NCBI GenBank assembly: GCA_028023455.1 | Contig: JAQFVV010006245.1 | Location: 7,335,331-7,399,330, forward strand | Origin: Epiperipatus broadwayi | Lineage: Eukaryota; Onychophora; Udeonychophora; Euonychophora; Peripatidae | DNA: 64,000 bases | Direction of reading: 5' to 3' | Part shown: piece by piece, positions 11,830 through 24,228 of the stretch | How positions within the stretch are numbered: position 1 is the first letter of the stretch | How the letters are laid out: the number at the start of each line of letters is the position of its first letter | Notes under the pieces: model-generated | Seen by the model: only the letters and a program-made list of their open reading frames with translations | What the model was told of the DNA's origin: nothing | Database searches by the model: none | Translations under genes and position numbers: made by a program

Positions 11830-12258
11830 TGACAAAATAAATATATTTATTAAATATTTTTTCAAGAAAATGTATATATTGTATTAAAAATAATATTTCT
11901 ACTGAGAACACTTTTTACAAATTTAAATGTCTGATAAAATTTCCATATGTTTTTATCTGCATTGATTATCTCTCCAAGGTGTTATATTTTGCAGCTTTTT
12001 AAAAAATATATTACTATTAATTTTTATTTTCATAATTTTGAAAATCTATTAAAACTGTTTTAGACTTTTTATTATTTGTCTTTAATTGTATTTAATACAT
12101 TTTTGTTATATTTTCTAAAACTTTGAAGCAATACACACTACATGAGAAAACAACCATGTTATCTGCTAATTATATTTATTTTTATTTTTGCCTTTTTTTT
12201 TTTAAATTCACAAATACTTTGCACAAAACAGCTCACTAGATGGCGTTTATTAGGAATA

Positions 12259-13463
12259 CACCTGGGTCTCGTTTTACGCGATAGATAGGTTCCTCAGAAA
12301 ACACGCGCAAACGAAATCGCGCAAAAATAGACGTAACTTACATTGAAAAAGAGGGGATGCGGTCTGTAATTTTTCAAAATTCGCGTAAAAGCAAAGCACC
12401 AATGTAAAATTACTTTAAAATTCGCGCAAAAAAAATAAATAAGGAAATAAAATATGACTAATAAAAAATTTCAAATTTGAAAAAAATTAATACAAGACAA
12501 ACTTTTTTTAACTATAATATTTAATTTTATTCAAAATAATATATTTTTATGCATAATTTACAGTACAGTAATTTATATTTTTTTATACATGTTTTAATTA
12601 TTATCGCTATTTGCCCAAAAATACGTTCGTTTGCAAACTAGTAAAAAATCAAATTCTCATGTGATGTAATGTGATGTATTTCGCTTCTCATTAAATGAAG
12701 TCAAGAATATCTCAGCAATTATTCTCACAAGAGGAAATACAACTAGCGCCAAGTTCACTCTCATGTTGTGTTAATGGTTTTCTGTTGATGACAATGATGA
12801 TTTTATTAATTGTTTATGAACTTAGACTTATGATAATAAAAGACATTTATTCACCACTGCTGGGAAAAATTTAATTAAAATTAACAACTAAAAATTAAAT
12901 TCTTATTTTTGCCTTTAATTTTCAATTCCGTTTAAAAATCAAATTTTGTTTTACATTGCATTAATTTCAAGTCGCCCGTAAGTAATTTTTAAATTGTTAA
13001 TTACAATTAAAAATCAGATTTTAATTTTTAATTGTGCCCACTGCTATTACAGACCTTTTAAAAATAAACTTGTGGACACTAAATGATTAATAATTGATTA
13101 CGTTCTTTTTTAAAAAGCAAAAACAGAATGTGATTTAAAATGCAAAATTAACACGCACAATGTTTGAACAAATTTACATTATAATCTTGTAAATTTTAAT
13201 GTGTGTATACATAAAATGTGGAAATCATGATTATAATTTCATTATTGCATAAAATCTTACTATTATAAAGCACTGAAAATATTGAAATTACTAAGATGAA
13301 AGTAGAATTCCAATAATGTGCTATTACTTTCAATATAACGTAAGTGCACGAAATTTATTATTTAAAGTAATAGCGCATTATCGGAGGTCGACTTCCGGTA
13401 AAACACAAATCGTGTAACTTCAAAATTGTGTTAAATAAGTCCACGTAAAAAGAGACCCAGGTG
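12259..13463 (+). mobile_element. Pogo/Tc1-mariner-like non-autonomous element, copy 2
   Basis: It begins CACCTGGGTCTCGTTTTACG and ends with CGTAAAAAGAGACCCAGGTG, flanked by TA (12257-12258 and 13464-13465). It has no transposase frame. Length is 1205 bp, about 1.0 kb after removing the nested MITE at 12855-13043. Copy 1 (1307-8988) is its sibling. The termini resemble pogo/Tigger ends, which is a family-level inference. Confidence 0.75.
12855..13043. mobile_element. hAT-type MITE nested in pogo-like copy 2
   Basis: This ~190-bp segment is absent at the equivalent place in copy 1. Its left end CACTGCTGGGAAAAATT and right end (read inverted) CAGTGGGCACAATT both fit a hAT-like terminus CAGTGGTGGGCAAAATT. 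The candidate 8-bp flanks TTATTCAC and CTATTACA match at only 4 of 8 positions, so the target duplication is not convincing. The interior is AT-rich with repeated AATTAAAA. Confidence 0.5.
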
Positions 13464-13465
13464 TA

Positions 13466-14840
13466 CAATGAAATGGAAAGAACAATAGAAAGACTAGGAA
13501 AAGGGATAGAGATACTGTTAGTAGGTGGCAAGGGAGTATATAGATTGTCAGATTTTTTTTGCAGATGATGTCTTTTTGTGTGCAGAAAGAAGAGAAGATA
13601 TGGAAGTTATACTGAGAACATAAGCAAGGGTGGGTAAAGATATGGGGATTAAATTTAATGAAGGAAAATCAAATATAATAATGGTGAATACTGGGGAAAG
13701 AGAAGACAAAGGTTTCTTATTGGGGGATATAAAGTTGAGTGTGGTGAATAGATATAGTTATTTGGAAATCATCTTGAGTAATCAAAAAAATTGCTTAGAT
13801 GAATGGGAGAAAAAAATTGATAAATGAAGCAAAGAAAAAAAGGGATTGATAAAGAAATTAACAGTGTTTTCATATAATAAATATGATGCAGCTAGAATTG
13901 TATGGAAGGGAGTGGCAGTAGCAGGATTAACATACAGCAATGATGCATTATATGTTAGTAAAGGGTTATTAGATTACTTAGAAAAAGTACAAATGGAAGT
14001 AGAAAGACATGCATTTAGATGCAGAAGTGTGGACAGCAAAGGATGTAATTCAAGGAGAAATGAGATGATCAAGTTTTTATATGAGAGATGCAAAAGCAAA
14101 TTGAAATTGTTCAGTAGATTGCAGTTTATGGATAATAAAAGAATAGTCAAAATAGTATTTAATTGAGTTACAATTAAAAGACAGGCAACAAGATGGGTGA
14201 GAAAGATAATGTGGTATGCAGAAAATTTGGATAAAGAATTTATGTCAGTATACTTATACAAAGGGTGGGATGATTGTGTTAGGAGGATTGTTGAGTGTTA
14301 TAGTGGTAAGGAGTGGTATAGAAGAATAGATGCATTAATAAAGAATAGGGAGATGGTGAGATGGAGAATTAGTATGGAGAGTAAAATGAGTTTAAATATA
14401 TATAGAAGTAAACAGAACATTGGGTGTGAGTTAATTTATGATAATAGTAAGGAGTTTATTGTTTAAGGCTTGAATGGGATCTTTAGTAACAAGGGAATAT
14501 ACACATAAATGGAAAAATATGAGTGACTTAGTTTGCAAGTTGTGTAAGGAAGGCATAGAAAATATTAGGCATCTGTTACTTCAATGTAAATGCTTGAAAG
14601 CAGAAAGGGTACAAATAATGAAGTTATGGTGGTTTTTATGATAGGTTTGGGAAAAGATAAGTGGGATTTAGATATGAAGGCCATGGAGTTGACAAAAATT
14701 AAGTTGTTGAAATGGGATGGAGCAGATTATGGAAAACTTAGGGTGGAGAATGGAAAGGGAAGGTAAAGTGGCTAACAGGTTTCTCTGGGCATAGTTGCTG
14801 AGAGATTCCTGACTCTGTACAAGGAGAAGTCACAGTGCAT
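13466..14840 (+). pseudogene. Non-LTR retrotransposon RT and C-terminal fragment
   Basis: Plus-strand reading starts inside the reverse transcriptase. SDFFADDVFLCAERREDME carries the catalytic F/YADD motif at about 13547, followed by GIKFNEGKSNIIMV (motif D) and the Y.YLE motif E region. The thumb and connection follow through 13846-14466. The C-terminal CKLCKEGIENIRHLLLQC at about 14540-14600 is a Cys-Cys-His-Cys zinc finger of the type found downstream of RT in many LINEs. There are at least four stops (near 13620, 13825, 14164 and 14470) and no upstream endonuclease or RT fingers, because sequence starts at the TA end of the neighbouring pogo-like element. It is dead and 5'-truncated. The clade cannot be fixed from this fragment. 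Confidence 0.8.
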
Positions 14841-14872
14841 CACATCACATAATTTCAAGTTTCCTATATTAG

Positions 14873-16330
14873 GTGGATTTAAATAAACAGAAGGAGGACT
14901 CACTGTATTATTTTGAAGTTGAAGTGAGGGTTAGTTCTTTACCTTTAAGTGTAATTATCAAAATGAAGAAAACTTTTAGGGTTTCTAACAGTAAAAAAGA
15001 TTTTCATGGCATCATTGTGCAAACAAAGATGGCAGAGAAAGTTCCAAGGCAAAAGCAAAATAGAGGGAAAAAAGCAAGTCAAGAAAACAGAAATATTAAT
15101 AAACAATTGATGCAAGAAGAAAATCTAGTTAACAAAGAAGTCATCTCAGGTGATTTGATCTGTAATACATCCAGAACATCAACACTAGGAAAAGGGAAAG
15201 AGGGAAAGAATGTTAGTGAATGTCTAGAAATGTTTGTCAAAAATAATGTTATTCAGAAAGATAAACCAATTTGCAAGAATAAAATCATAAAATCTAAAAT
15301 TGTAACTAATGTGAGAAACAATTTAAATGAGGGACTTAAAGTTAATAATCTTGAACTCAAGAATGAAGATGCAGTACAATTGAAAATGAACAGTTATGCA
15401 GATACAGTAAAAGTAGAAGAGAATAGAAATGTAAGTTTAAATAATGTTATGCCAATAATCTATGATAACATATTGGATTTAATGGAAAATGAAGATGAAC
15501 AATGAACGGATTCACAAATAGAGGGTGAAGAAAAAAACAAAATTATGGAAAACAAGTATGACACAAATCAGATCAAAAGTATAAATGATGCATTTAATGC
15601 ATTGATTCCTAATCAGCTATTTAGATCATTTAAATACTTCCACAGTGATAAATCTATAATTCTGGACATAACATATGAGCAAATTCAACTGTTTAGGTTT
15701 CGAGTAGAGTAACATTATGAAGAACTAAAGAATAAAAATTTGTGGGCAATGATTTATAAGATACTTGCCCATCCAAACAGAAAATATCTGATATTAGCAT
15801 TCCACAATACATCACAGAAGGAATACTTCCAAAAAAAAACTGTTCTCATTCTAGCAGATAAAATATTATGTGTGATTAATATGAACAAACCTACAATTTT
15901 GAGAGAGTAGATAAAAAACTGCTACATTAATTTTAAAAAACAAGATTTGCAAAAGCTACCAAGTAATTACGGAAATGTGCAAAAATTTTAAATATCTCCC
16001 AGAAAAAAGTGTTGAAAGCACAGTGCTAACCAACATGGCAATCTTTAATCTCAAATTAAAAAAATGTTATCACCACAACATCCCATCAATTTATGCTATG
16101 GGAAGCTCTCCATTAGTGGTTTTATTCCACAGTTAAGCACCACAATGTTTCTATTGTAGGTGCAGATCTCATCTGGTAAAGAACTGCCCTGCAAAAATGT
16201 GTCAGATATGCAAAGAGTAAAAAAAAACCAAGCTACACCAATGTGGGCTGGTAAATGGTGTGAAAAGTGAAATAGGAAAAACTGAGAAAGTCAAGACATC
16301 AGAAAGCAAGCCAATGAATAGTAAAATGGA
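14873..16330 (+). pseudogene. LINE ORF1 (gag-like) remnant with CCHC knuckle
   Basis: A 210-residue open frame (14873-15505) is Lys/Asn/Glu-rich with no recognised fold. After its stop the same type of sequence continues in pieces: FNALIPNQLFRSFKYFH, then NLWAMIYKILAHPNRKYL, then near 16150 CFYCRCRSHLVKNCP, a CX2CX4HX4C zinc knuckle, followed by a partial second knuckle CQICKE. A basic N-terminal region followed by CCHC knuckles is the usual plan of nucleic-acid-binding ORF1 proteins of LINEs. It lies directly downstream of the LINE 3' fragment at 13466-14840, on the same strand. Several stops interrupt it. No endonuclease follows after 16450. Confidence 0.55.
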
Positions 16331-16449
16331 AAACACTTTACCTGACTAATTTTATAGAAATAGTGATAGAGAAGACACTGGAGACAGGCTCAGGAGATGA
16401 GAAAGAAGGAATTGTGGCAATTCCCATGCAGATTATGCTAACCAAAACA

Positions 16450-17330
16450 GTTTTAAAAAGTTTTGATTAAATTAAATCACTCTAGTGTCCTTATTACTAT
16501 TTATATTTTTATGTCATTATATAAATAGATTTATTGCTGCATTTTAAATCTCTTATCTAAAGACCTATTTGTCTTATAATTATATACTGGAGTATTTTCA
16601 TCATCTAGTTTACATGTTAAATATTTTTTTAAAATTCAAATTTTATTTATACATTTACAAATACATTCATATTAGTAAAAACACACATGAAGTTAATCTG
16701 ATCAGATAATATTCCCATAGAAATCAAATTTCCATGATTAATAGTATCCATTATAACAGGCATTGTCTTTTTCAATAATGGTTGATAATCAGGTTATTGG
16801 ATAATATAAATATTCAAATAATCTACACTTGGAAATGGGGAAACTTAGTAATAAACCTCCACTTTTCTAGCAGAACTACTTAAAATTTTTACTTTGTAGT
16901 GCACGATTAAAACATTAAGCTCTTTTGTACATTTAATGCTATTTTCTCACCTTAACAGAAAGTCATGAAAACTCTATCACAGTATGGTTTGTTAGAAAAT
17001 CTTATAGTGAATAATTTTTTTCCAGAAAATAAATTAATAAATAGGTTACCTTTAACTGGTAATGTTTATATATAAAAATCTTGACCAGAGATTTTCAGGA
17101 TCTTGTAATTTTGTTCATTGTATAATCATTTATTTAGTTAGTTATTAATAACACACCAATGTTTTTATTAATAAAGAACACTTTTTCTATGTTTTCACTT
17201 TATGAAGAGAAAAGAAAAAACTGTAACATCTGTTCTAGTTGCTAAAACAGCCATAAATGTTGTGAGTTAATTAATAGCTGTTACTTTTTTCTGAACGTTA
17301 CGTTTCGACTAATTAAAAGAAATATATATG
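16450..17330. other. No gene seen
   Basis: AT-rich DNA without recognisable coding, RNA or repeat features. Confidence 0.5.
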
Positions 17331-17436
17331 TCATGCGTTGTTAGCCGAGAGGTCATCGCAACCGCCTTACAAGCAAGTAGTTGGTTGCGGGCGGTTGTGG
17401 GTTTGCGTCCCGGCCGATGCTATGACATATGAGAAA
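17331..17436 (+). mobile_element. tRNA-derived SINE with long variable arm, copy A
   Basis: GCGTTGTTAGCCGAGAGGTC is the acceptor/A-box part. GGGTTTGCGTCCCGGCCGATGC is the B box and acceptor 3' strand, and GC..TTG pairs with C..GATGC. Between them is a long GC-rich segment. The tail is TATGACATATGAGAAAA. The copy sits in AATATATAT-type flanks that could be the target duplication. The minus-strand copy at 57885-57986 shares the GAGAGGTCA and CCGATGCTATGACA parts. Confidence 0.75.
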
Positions 17437-18004
17437 ATATATATATATTAAACGAATTAAATTATCAACAAAGAAGATAAACTGAGAGAATTTTTTAGAA
17501 CAAAATATTCTGGAAAACTGAAAAGTTATTTTAAAGATTGGCTTATTCAAAATGCTTGAGTTTGCGAGTGTGGTTAATAATTCATTCACTCACACTTTTA
17601 GAGAAATCATCACCCAAGATTTCTCATTTATATCAAAAGCCAATATTTTGCAATGCTGAGATTAAATTAAATTTTTTTCAATCAATATCTTTATATATGA
17701 AATATTTTTTTAAACATCTTTAAAATATAAAACTACTTTAATATAATAAGATTATTTCAGTATATAAAATCACTCGTTATAATCCTATTGGGCAGAAAAA
17801 GATTTAAGTTTAGATTTGATAACAGCAGAACTATTTTTTTTACTATAATATTTATTTAAAATCACTATAAAATTATAATAAAAAGATTAAACAAACATTT
17901 TAACTCAATTTTTATTTTATTTTTAAAAATATATTTTTTTAACACTAAAATACATATATGTTTATATATTTTACAAAATTTTTAAACTTATCATCTAAAT
18001 CATC

Positions 18005-18400
18005 ATCAGGACTGAGATAGTAACCAATCATTTGAAAACTTCGCAGATTGAAAGTTACATATAATTCCAAAACACTTGATAAACTTAACTTCTTATGTCA
18101 AAGAGAACATAGTTGTGATAATAAGTTGGGCTATTTCCATCATCTATCATTAAACGTTGAATGTCTAGAAAATTTTAAACTTTATTTAAAATTTTCAAGT
18201 ACAAATAACTGTTAGTAATAATAGTCAAATAGATAATTCAGGTAAATAGACTACACAATGTTTTGAATGGAAATATTCTTCACTCTGGTCTGACCAGTGG
18301 CAATACTAGCATAGGAGACAAATTCACACCTTTAGATTCTTGAATATCACATTTTAAGGCAGCACTCTAACCAAGTAGAAATATTCTGTCAAGGTAACAG
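18005..18400 (-). mobile_element. tRNA-derived SINE, family 2, minus copy
   Basis: Read on the minus strand from about 18395, it has TACTTGGTTAGAGTGCTGCC (A box), then CAAGAATCTAAAGGTGTGAA and a B-box-like GTGTGAATTTGTCTCC. It then has a ~150-bp body with ACATTCAACGTTTAATGATA and GATAGATGATGGAAATAG. A further tail (TCAGTCCTGATGATGATTT near 18015) may also belong to it. The plus copy at 19565 is collinear for about 260 bp. Confidence 0.7.
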
Positions 18401-19564
18401 TCAGTTGACAATTTCATATACTTATCTATGAGGGTTAGTTCAAATTTTTCTGATTCCTCAGCTTTTTAAAAAAATGCTTTTTTCTAAGAGCAGGTTGTTA
18501 GTCATTATGTATTGACACACTACATTTACTTATAGAATTATTTGTCATTGTTATATGAACAGCTTCTTTGAGTTTTCTTCTTGGTACCTTTTCCCCTCTA
18601 TCCAATATTTTTGTATTTTCTCAATCAAACATATGTACATTAGGCCATACATGGTATGCTACTGGAAACATGATCTGATTTTTTTTCTAACCATCACTGT
18701 TCAACAGGGTGTTTGGTTTCATAATATCATAATATACTTCAGATTGTCCCCTTCTCTCATTAAACAACCTTTTAAACAACACTAAAAAACAGAATCCCTT
18801 TTGAACATGCTTCCCAGGTTGTACATAAAATTTTATATCCTGTCTCATCCTGTAGCTCTATGTATTACAGTGAATCTCACACAAACAGATCAATGAGAGT
18901 TTTTCAGCATACACATTTATACAATAAAGCTAAATTAAATTGTGAATATAAACTGATATTTTTTGATCATGAGCTAGCTATGAAACACACTTTCTCTCCC
19001 TGCAATTTAAGAACAATGTGTCCTGAGAGGGATGATAGAAAGAAATATATAAAGAGGCTTGTGCTATTGCAAGGGATCTTCATCAATAGAAAAGATTCCT
19101 GTGAGAAATTATCAAAAAAATGATGAACATATAATTTATATACTGTGTCTTTGCTACTATACATGCACATTTTTAACAGCATCATTCTATTCAGCATTAG
19201 AATTCTGGCAGCAATTTTCCAAAAGCTGGATCAGTGCATTTAATATTTGCATATTGCTTTTATTTTACCTTTTCATAGTAACTTGGTAAAATTATATAAT
19301 TGTATGAAAAGTGTATATACTATTGAGAATATACTTTTTTTTTCTAGATATTGAGAATATACTTCCCACATTCACATGACATTTCATAGATTTTTTTGTT
19401 TTTCAGCATTTCAAGTTTAAGCTTTGTAAAAATTAAAAATTCCCATAAGTTCGGTATTGTTTTGGAAAACTGTTCTAATGTTATATTGATTGCAGATTAT
19501 CTTTAATTATTTTTATTATTCCTGGTATGTATGGATAAGTATATAAAATTTCTACTGCCTGTTA

Positions 19565-19860
19565 CATTTCACAGAATAGCTCAGTTGGTTAAAGCATTGT
19601 CTTAAAATTCAACAATCAAGAAACTAAAGGTGTGAGTTCATCTCCTGTGTTAGTATTGTGACTAGTCAGATCAGCATTGACAAAGATAATAACACTTAAA
19701 ATACTGTATAATCTGTGTGTTATTACTAACAGTTGTTTGTATTTGAAAAGTTTAAATACGGTTTAAAAATTTCTAAACATTCAACATTTAATGATAGATG
19801 ATGGAAATAGTTTAAAATAATACCATCATCACAAATCTTCAGAAAAATAAAGAGCACAAT
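19565..19860 (+). mobile_element. tRNA-derived SINE, family 2, plus copy
   Basis: It starts AGAATAGCTCAGTTGGTTAA, a good tRNA A box, then TCTTAAAAT in the anticodon region, then AAAGGTGTGAGTTCATCTCC (B box). It continues into the same 3' body as the minus copy at 18005-18400 (TTATTACTAACAGTTGTTTG, ACATTCAACATTTAATGATA). The two copies lie about 1.2 kb apart in inverted orientation. Confidence 0.75.
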
Positions 19861-21224
19861 TACCTTATTGCCCCATTGTTGAGACTAGATATTTTTAAAA
19901 TAATAATAATAAAATATTATATATTCTTGATTTGTACCTTCAACTGCAATAATTGTGCACCTTGATGGATGACAATTTGATTGGAATAAGTGATTGAATA
20001 GAACAATTAGTTATACAATCACTTAGACAGGTAAAATACAATAATTTTCAATGACCTAATGATGAACAAAAGTTTTTTTTATATTTTTAAACAAAGAATT
20101 AAGAGCACATTACTTGAAAGCTAATCAATACTCAGATAATGTAGAGTTATGTAGATATTTTGTTTTGCTTTATTCTCAAGCTATAAATACTTAAATATTT
20201 ATTTTCTGATCAATAATTGAATGGATAGTGGAAAAAAATTACAAGCTGATTTAAAAATCCGAGCCACCTGAAAAAACCCATATTTTAAACATATTCAAAG
20301 TCTGAGTTGGGGATATAGCAAGAGAAAACACTAATTTATGTATACTGAAAATGTTATAGTTTTTCTAGATGTATTAACTATCAGATAATCGATAGGGCTG
20401 AACTTTTAGAAATTTTGTTGAAGACTCTCATTAATTGTAAAAGCATTGACACCTTGAAAAATATGATAAATTGACAGTGTTTAATAATATAGTGTTTATT
20501 TAAGTACTATAATAGCAATTTCTTATAAAAAAATTTAAACTATAACCTTAATACAGTTTCAAAACTGAGTACCCTTTTCAGTGATGAAGTTAAATCATAG
20601 TTTAAAAGTAGCATTTATTAATAAGTCAAAATGAAGACACAGAACTAGCTAATTTATGTGTAAATAGACACTACATCTTTATTAAATATTATTCTTTGTG
20701 ATATTAATTTTGGTAATTAGCATAAAAATCAATAAATATCTTCAAAATTTTACAATCCATGTTATTATAAAATTACAACTGAGGTAGTTTTAATAAGCAA
20801 ATGGAAAACTAATCTAGTTGGGTTGCAAAATCCCACTTATGATTACATATTTAAAGTCATTATAATTTAAAAATATTGTAGGAATAAATTATATAAAATA
20901 TTAGAATGTTAAACTAAGCTAGAAAAGATGATTAAAAAAAATTCTCCAATAAGATCCTGGGTGATAAGAGAGATAGATTATGCAAAAAAAGAATAGACTT
21001 ACTAGATATAATGATGTAAAGCAAAAATTTGTAACATTAGATTGCATCCAAATTATGTTCACAGGAGTAGAGGTCAACAGGAATGTTGTGAGAAGATTTT
21101 ATGGTAAATGTAATTGAAAGAATTTTATAAATTTAAGCATATTTCAAATCAGAGAATTATTACTATTGTTAATGTTTTCAAATCTGCTTAAATAATGGAG
21201 ATCATAGCACAGCCTACTGCAACA
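19861..21224. other. No gene seen
   Basis: AT-rich DNA, including short AAT runs near 19900. No coding or RNA feature was recognised. Confidence 0.5.
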
Positions 21225-21232
21225 AATTAAGT

Positions 21233-23264
21233 CAGTGGTGTCCAACCTTTAACTTAGTTTGAGTCAATTTAAAATATAAAATTTTAGGTGAGTCACAAAT
21301 AATTTTTTTACTTTTAATATTTCCAATTTTAAATGTATTTAATGCACAAAAATATGAGAAAAAAATGTAATCATATATCCTCCTATATATACAGGAAAAA
21401 CATTATTTTAATGTGACATCTGACATTGCATGTCTTTCGTTAATTTATTATATTCTGCAACATATGATATTAGCTAAAGTTATGCAGTGACTCAGATGTT
21501 TATTCTTTATTGTGGATCGGGACTTTGATTTTTGAGAGTTTATTGTTGAAAAGTTGATTTTTAAGGGTAGATTTTTTTTTCATCTACAAATGTTAACAAT
21601 ATGTTTGAGATATCTAAATTAATGGCATTTTTATTTATTATACTTGCAATCTGTTGCAATATTTCAGAAATATTAGTAGCAATAAATAGATTTAAAATAA
21701 AGAAAGCAATCAACTGAATTTTATGAAAATCAGAAAAACTACTTTGGAAATTATTTTTATATTTATTTAGTGAGATTTTCAGAATATTTTTCAGTTTCGA
21801 TTGTTTTATATTTCTTAACATAGTTATCCAAATTTGGAAAGTGACTAAAGTTACATTCCTTTATTTGGGATATCCATAAATGAGTTTACACTTCCTATTA
21901 ATTCAGTAATTATTTTGTTGTTTTCTCTGAAGTTCGAGATTGAATATATTAATTTTTATTGTTATATCTGAAAGAAAAACTAAACCAGATAACCAGTTAA
22001 GAAAACTGAGTTCTTTGTAAGATCTAAAAATTATTAGGACTTCTACCATGCTAAGCATCCTTAGCATCAAGTCCATCAATCAGTAGTTTGAATAATCTGC
22101 TCAGAAGTAGTCTGACATGAATAGAATTAATAATTTTTAAACCAACATTTATAATATGTTCATAATGCATCACTTTAATACAGAATGCTTGTTATATAAT
22201 GCCATGGTAGTGAAAAAAAAATTGGAAACTCAGCATCATTCTTACATAATGTGATAAAGTCAACATTAGAACCAATCATGCCAAGTACACCATCTGTTGT
22301 TGTGGACTGAAGTTTTTGAAGTTAGGAGATCAATTTCTTTAATGTGGTTATTAATAATATGACATATATTCTTGCCACATGTATTTTCTTTTGATGACAA
22401 AACTGACAGTATGTTTTCTTTTACTGAACAATTGGTAAAGACCATCCTTAAAATATTTATCTGAGCTAAGTTGCAGATGTCTATTAATTCATCACATTAT
22501 AAACTTAGAAATGCACATTTTTGTAAATCATTTTTTACTTTGCTCTGATATTTTTAGACATTGCTTCTATTATAGGGGTGATTGAATTTCTGAATAATTG
22601 AACTTCTTGGATAGCTAATATAATTTCATTCTTATTTTTAAATTCTTGAAATAATATCTTTTGCGACAAGCATTTTGCAATCCTCAAAAGATTTTTTTCT
22701 ACAATTGTAGCAGCCTTCATTTTATTCAAGGTCCTGATAAACATTGATTGCTGGGAAACTAACATAATTTTCAATTCTTTCACTTTATATTTTCTTAAAT
22801 TGCTGTTAGAAGGATACTTAGTATCATATTTTTCATGAGCTGTTGTAAAATATCATTGTTGAACCACAAATCAAACAAATACATTTGTTTTTAAATAAAA
22901 AATATTTCTCTTTCCATTATTTGTGAAAATGATAGTTATATATACATTTTCCTTTTTCCTCTGGTTTACATACAGACATAATTAGGTAACTACAAAATAA
23001 GTATTAATATATTAATGATTAACATATATAGAACATGTACATATATTATCTTAGATGAAACCAACTGTTAATTGCCATATAACTTCAAAAGATTGTTTTG
23101 TGTAATAAGGTATTACAAAATAATGCAACTGACTGCTTTCTTGGTAACTACAATTCTGTGTCAAGCTTCAATGGTACAAAAGTAGAGCCACTCAGAGCTA
23201 TTGTATCATTGAGTTCACATTGTTCATAAAATGAACCACCATAAAAGGTTGGGCTGGATGTCTG
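21233..23264 (-). mobile_element. hAT DNA transposon, decayed (2.0 kb)
   Basis: The left terminus CAGTGGTGTCCAACCTTTAA and inverted right terminus CAGACATCCAGCCCAACCTT are hAT-like. Candidate 8-bp target duplications AATTAAGT (21225-21232) and CATTAATT (23265-23272) agree at 6 of 8 positions. The minus strand carries a broken transposase, described separately. The terminus CAGTGGTGTCCAACCTTT is a common invertebrate and vertebrate hAT end. Confidence 0.8.
21540..22930 (-). pseudogene. hAT transposase pseudogene (BED finger type)
   Basis: Reading down the minus strand, near 22890 is YFLFKNKCICLICGSTMIFY, a BED-type zinc-finger start. Next comes FIRTLNKMKAATIVEKNLLR and a 22783-22535 frame ending PIIEAMSKNIRA, matching the segment before the catalytic core in GTF2IRD2/SCAND3-like hAT proteins. 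Near 22290 is TTDGVLGMIGSNVDFITLC, matching the conserved TTDGAPSM.G..G block. At 21821-21561 is SFSDFHKIQLIAFFILNLFI, matching the RF.DF.K.E..a.F...PF block. Many stops and frameshifts separate these pieces, so no protein is made. The C-terminal dimerisation region was not confirmed. Confidence 0.75.
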
Positions 23265-23272
23265 CATTAATT

Positions 23273-24090
23273 CATAGGGTGAGATGATAATCCATTATTA
23301 GAGAAAATAACACATATGTTTTTGTGTCACTAGGTGTAGATCATATATCTATTTTTTAACAAGTTACTTGTTGCATATTTATATTTCATACTGTGATAAA
23401 AATGTTGACTTTGATATGAAATAACATTAATAATAAGTATTTAATTATAATAAAGTAACATTATATTAAACAATAAATTAGAGTTATAATAAATATCAAT
23501 AATTATATTTTGATGTTAGACTTAAAAGCATTTTCATGAGATGTTTCATTAATTCTGGTTTTGATAAGCATGTCAATAGATAATATTGTGAGGAAGTAAA
23601 AATATGTATATAGATGTACTTAATAATTTCCACACTACCACATATTCTTGAAGTAATAAAGATGCCTTAAAAGATAAATGAACCTAAGTCACAATCTCTT
23701 ATAAATCCTTATCATATTATAAATTGTTACATTTTTATTAATAAGTGTCAAACTTATTTTACTCACAACTTTGATATGATCCATTCTATATAAATACATT
23801 AATAATTATCCTTAATCATTTATTAAACTAGGGATTATCTCTAGCCTTGATATAAACTTTAAGCCTCAGTTAAAGATTAATATATCAAATTTTTTTAATT
23901 AAACACCCACATATGAAGTAATTCAACTTTATATTTCTTTTCCTACTTTAATACATGATTAATGATAATCATTACTGCATTCTTCTAGAGTGGATTATGC
24001 TGAAATTGTGGGTGGAATAAATTTACCCCTTGTAAATCAGAATATATATGGGAAAAAAAACGTCATTGAAAAAATAAATAAAAATACTTG

Positions 24091-24091
<1 letters not shown>
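23273..24091. other. No gene seen
   Basis: AT-rich DNA with nothing recognised. Confidence 0.5.
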
Positions 24092-24155
<64 letters not shown>

Positions 24156-24183
24156 TAACAACAACAACAACAACAACAACAAC

Positions 24184-24224
<41 letters not shown>
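24092..24224. repeat. (TAA)n microsatellite with internal (CAA)n
   Basis: About 20 AAT-type units, then about 11 AAC units (about 24151-24184), then AAT again. Poly-Ile and poly-Leu frames across it are artefacts. Confidence 0.98.

Positions 24225-24228
<4 letters not shown>

Noticed and set aside
18555-19289. Four to five overlapping frames of 76-87 codons on both strands
   Set aside because: Hydrophobic or low-complexity content, no motif, mutually overlapping on both strands, between two SINE copies.
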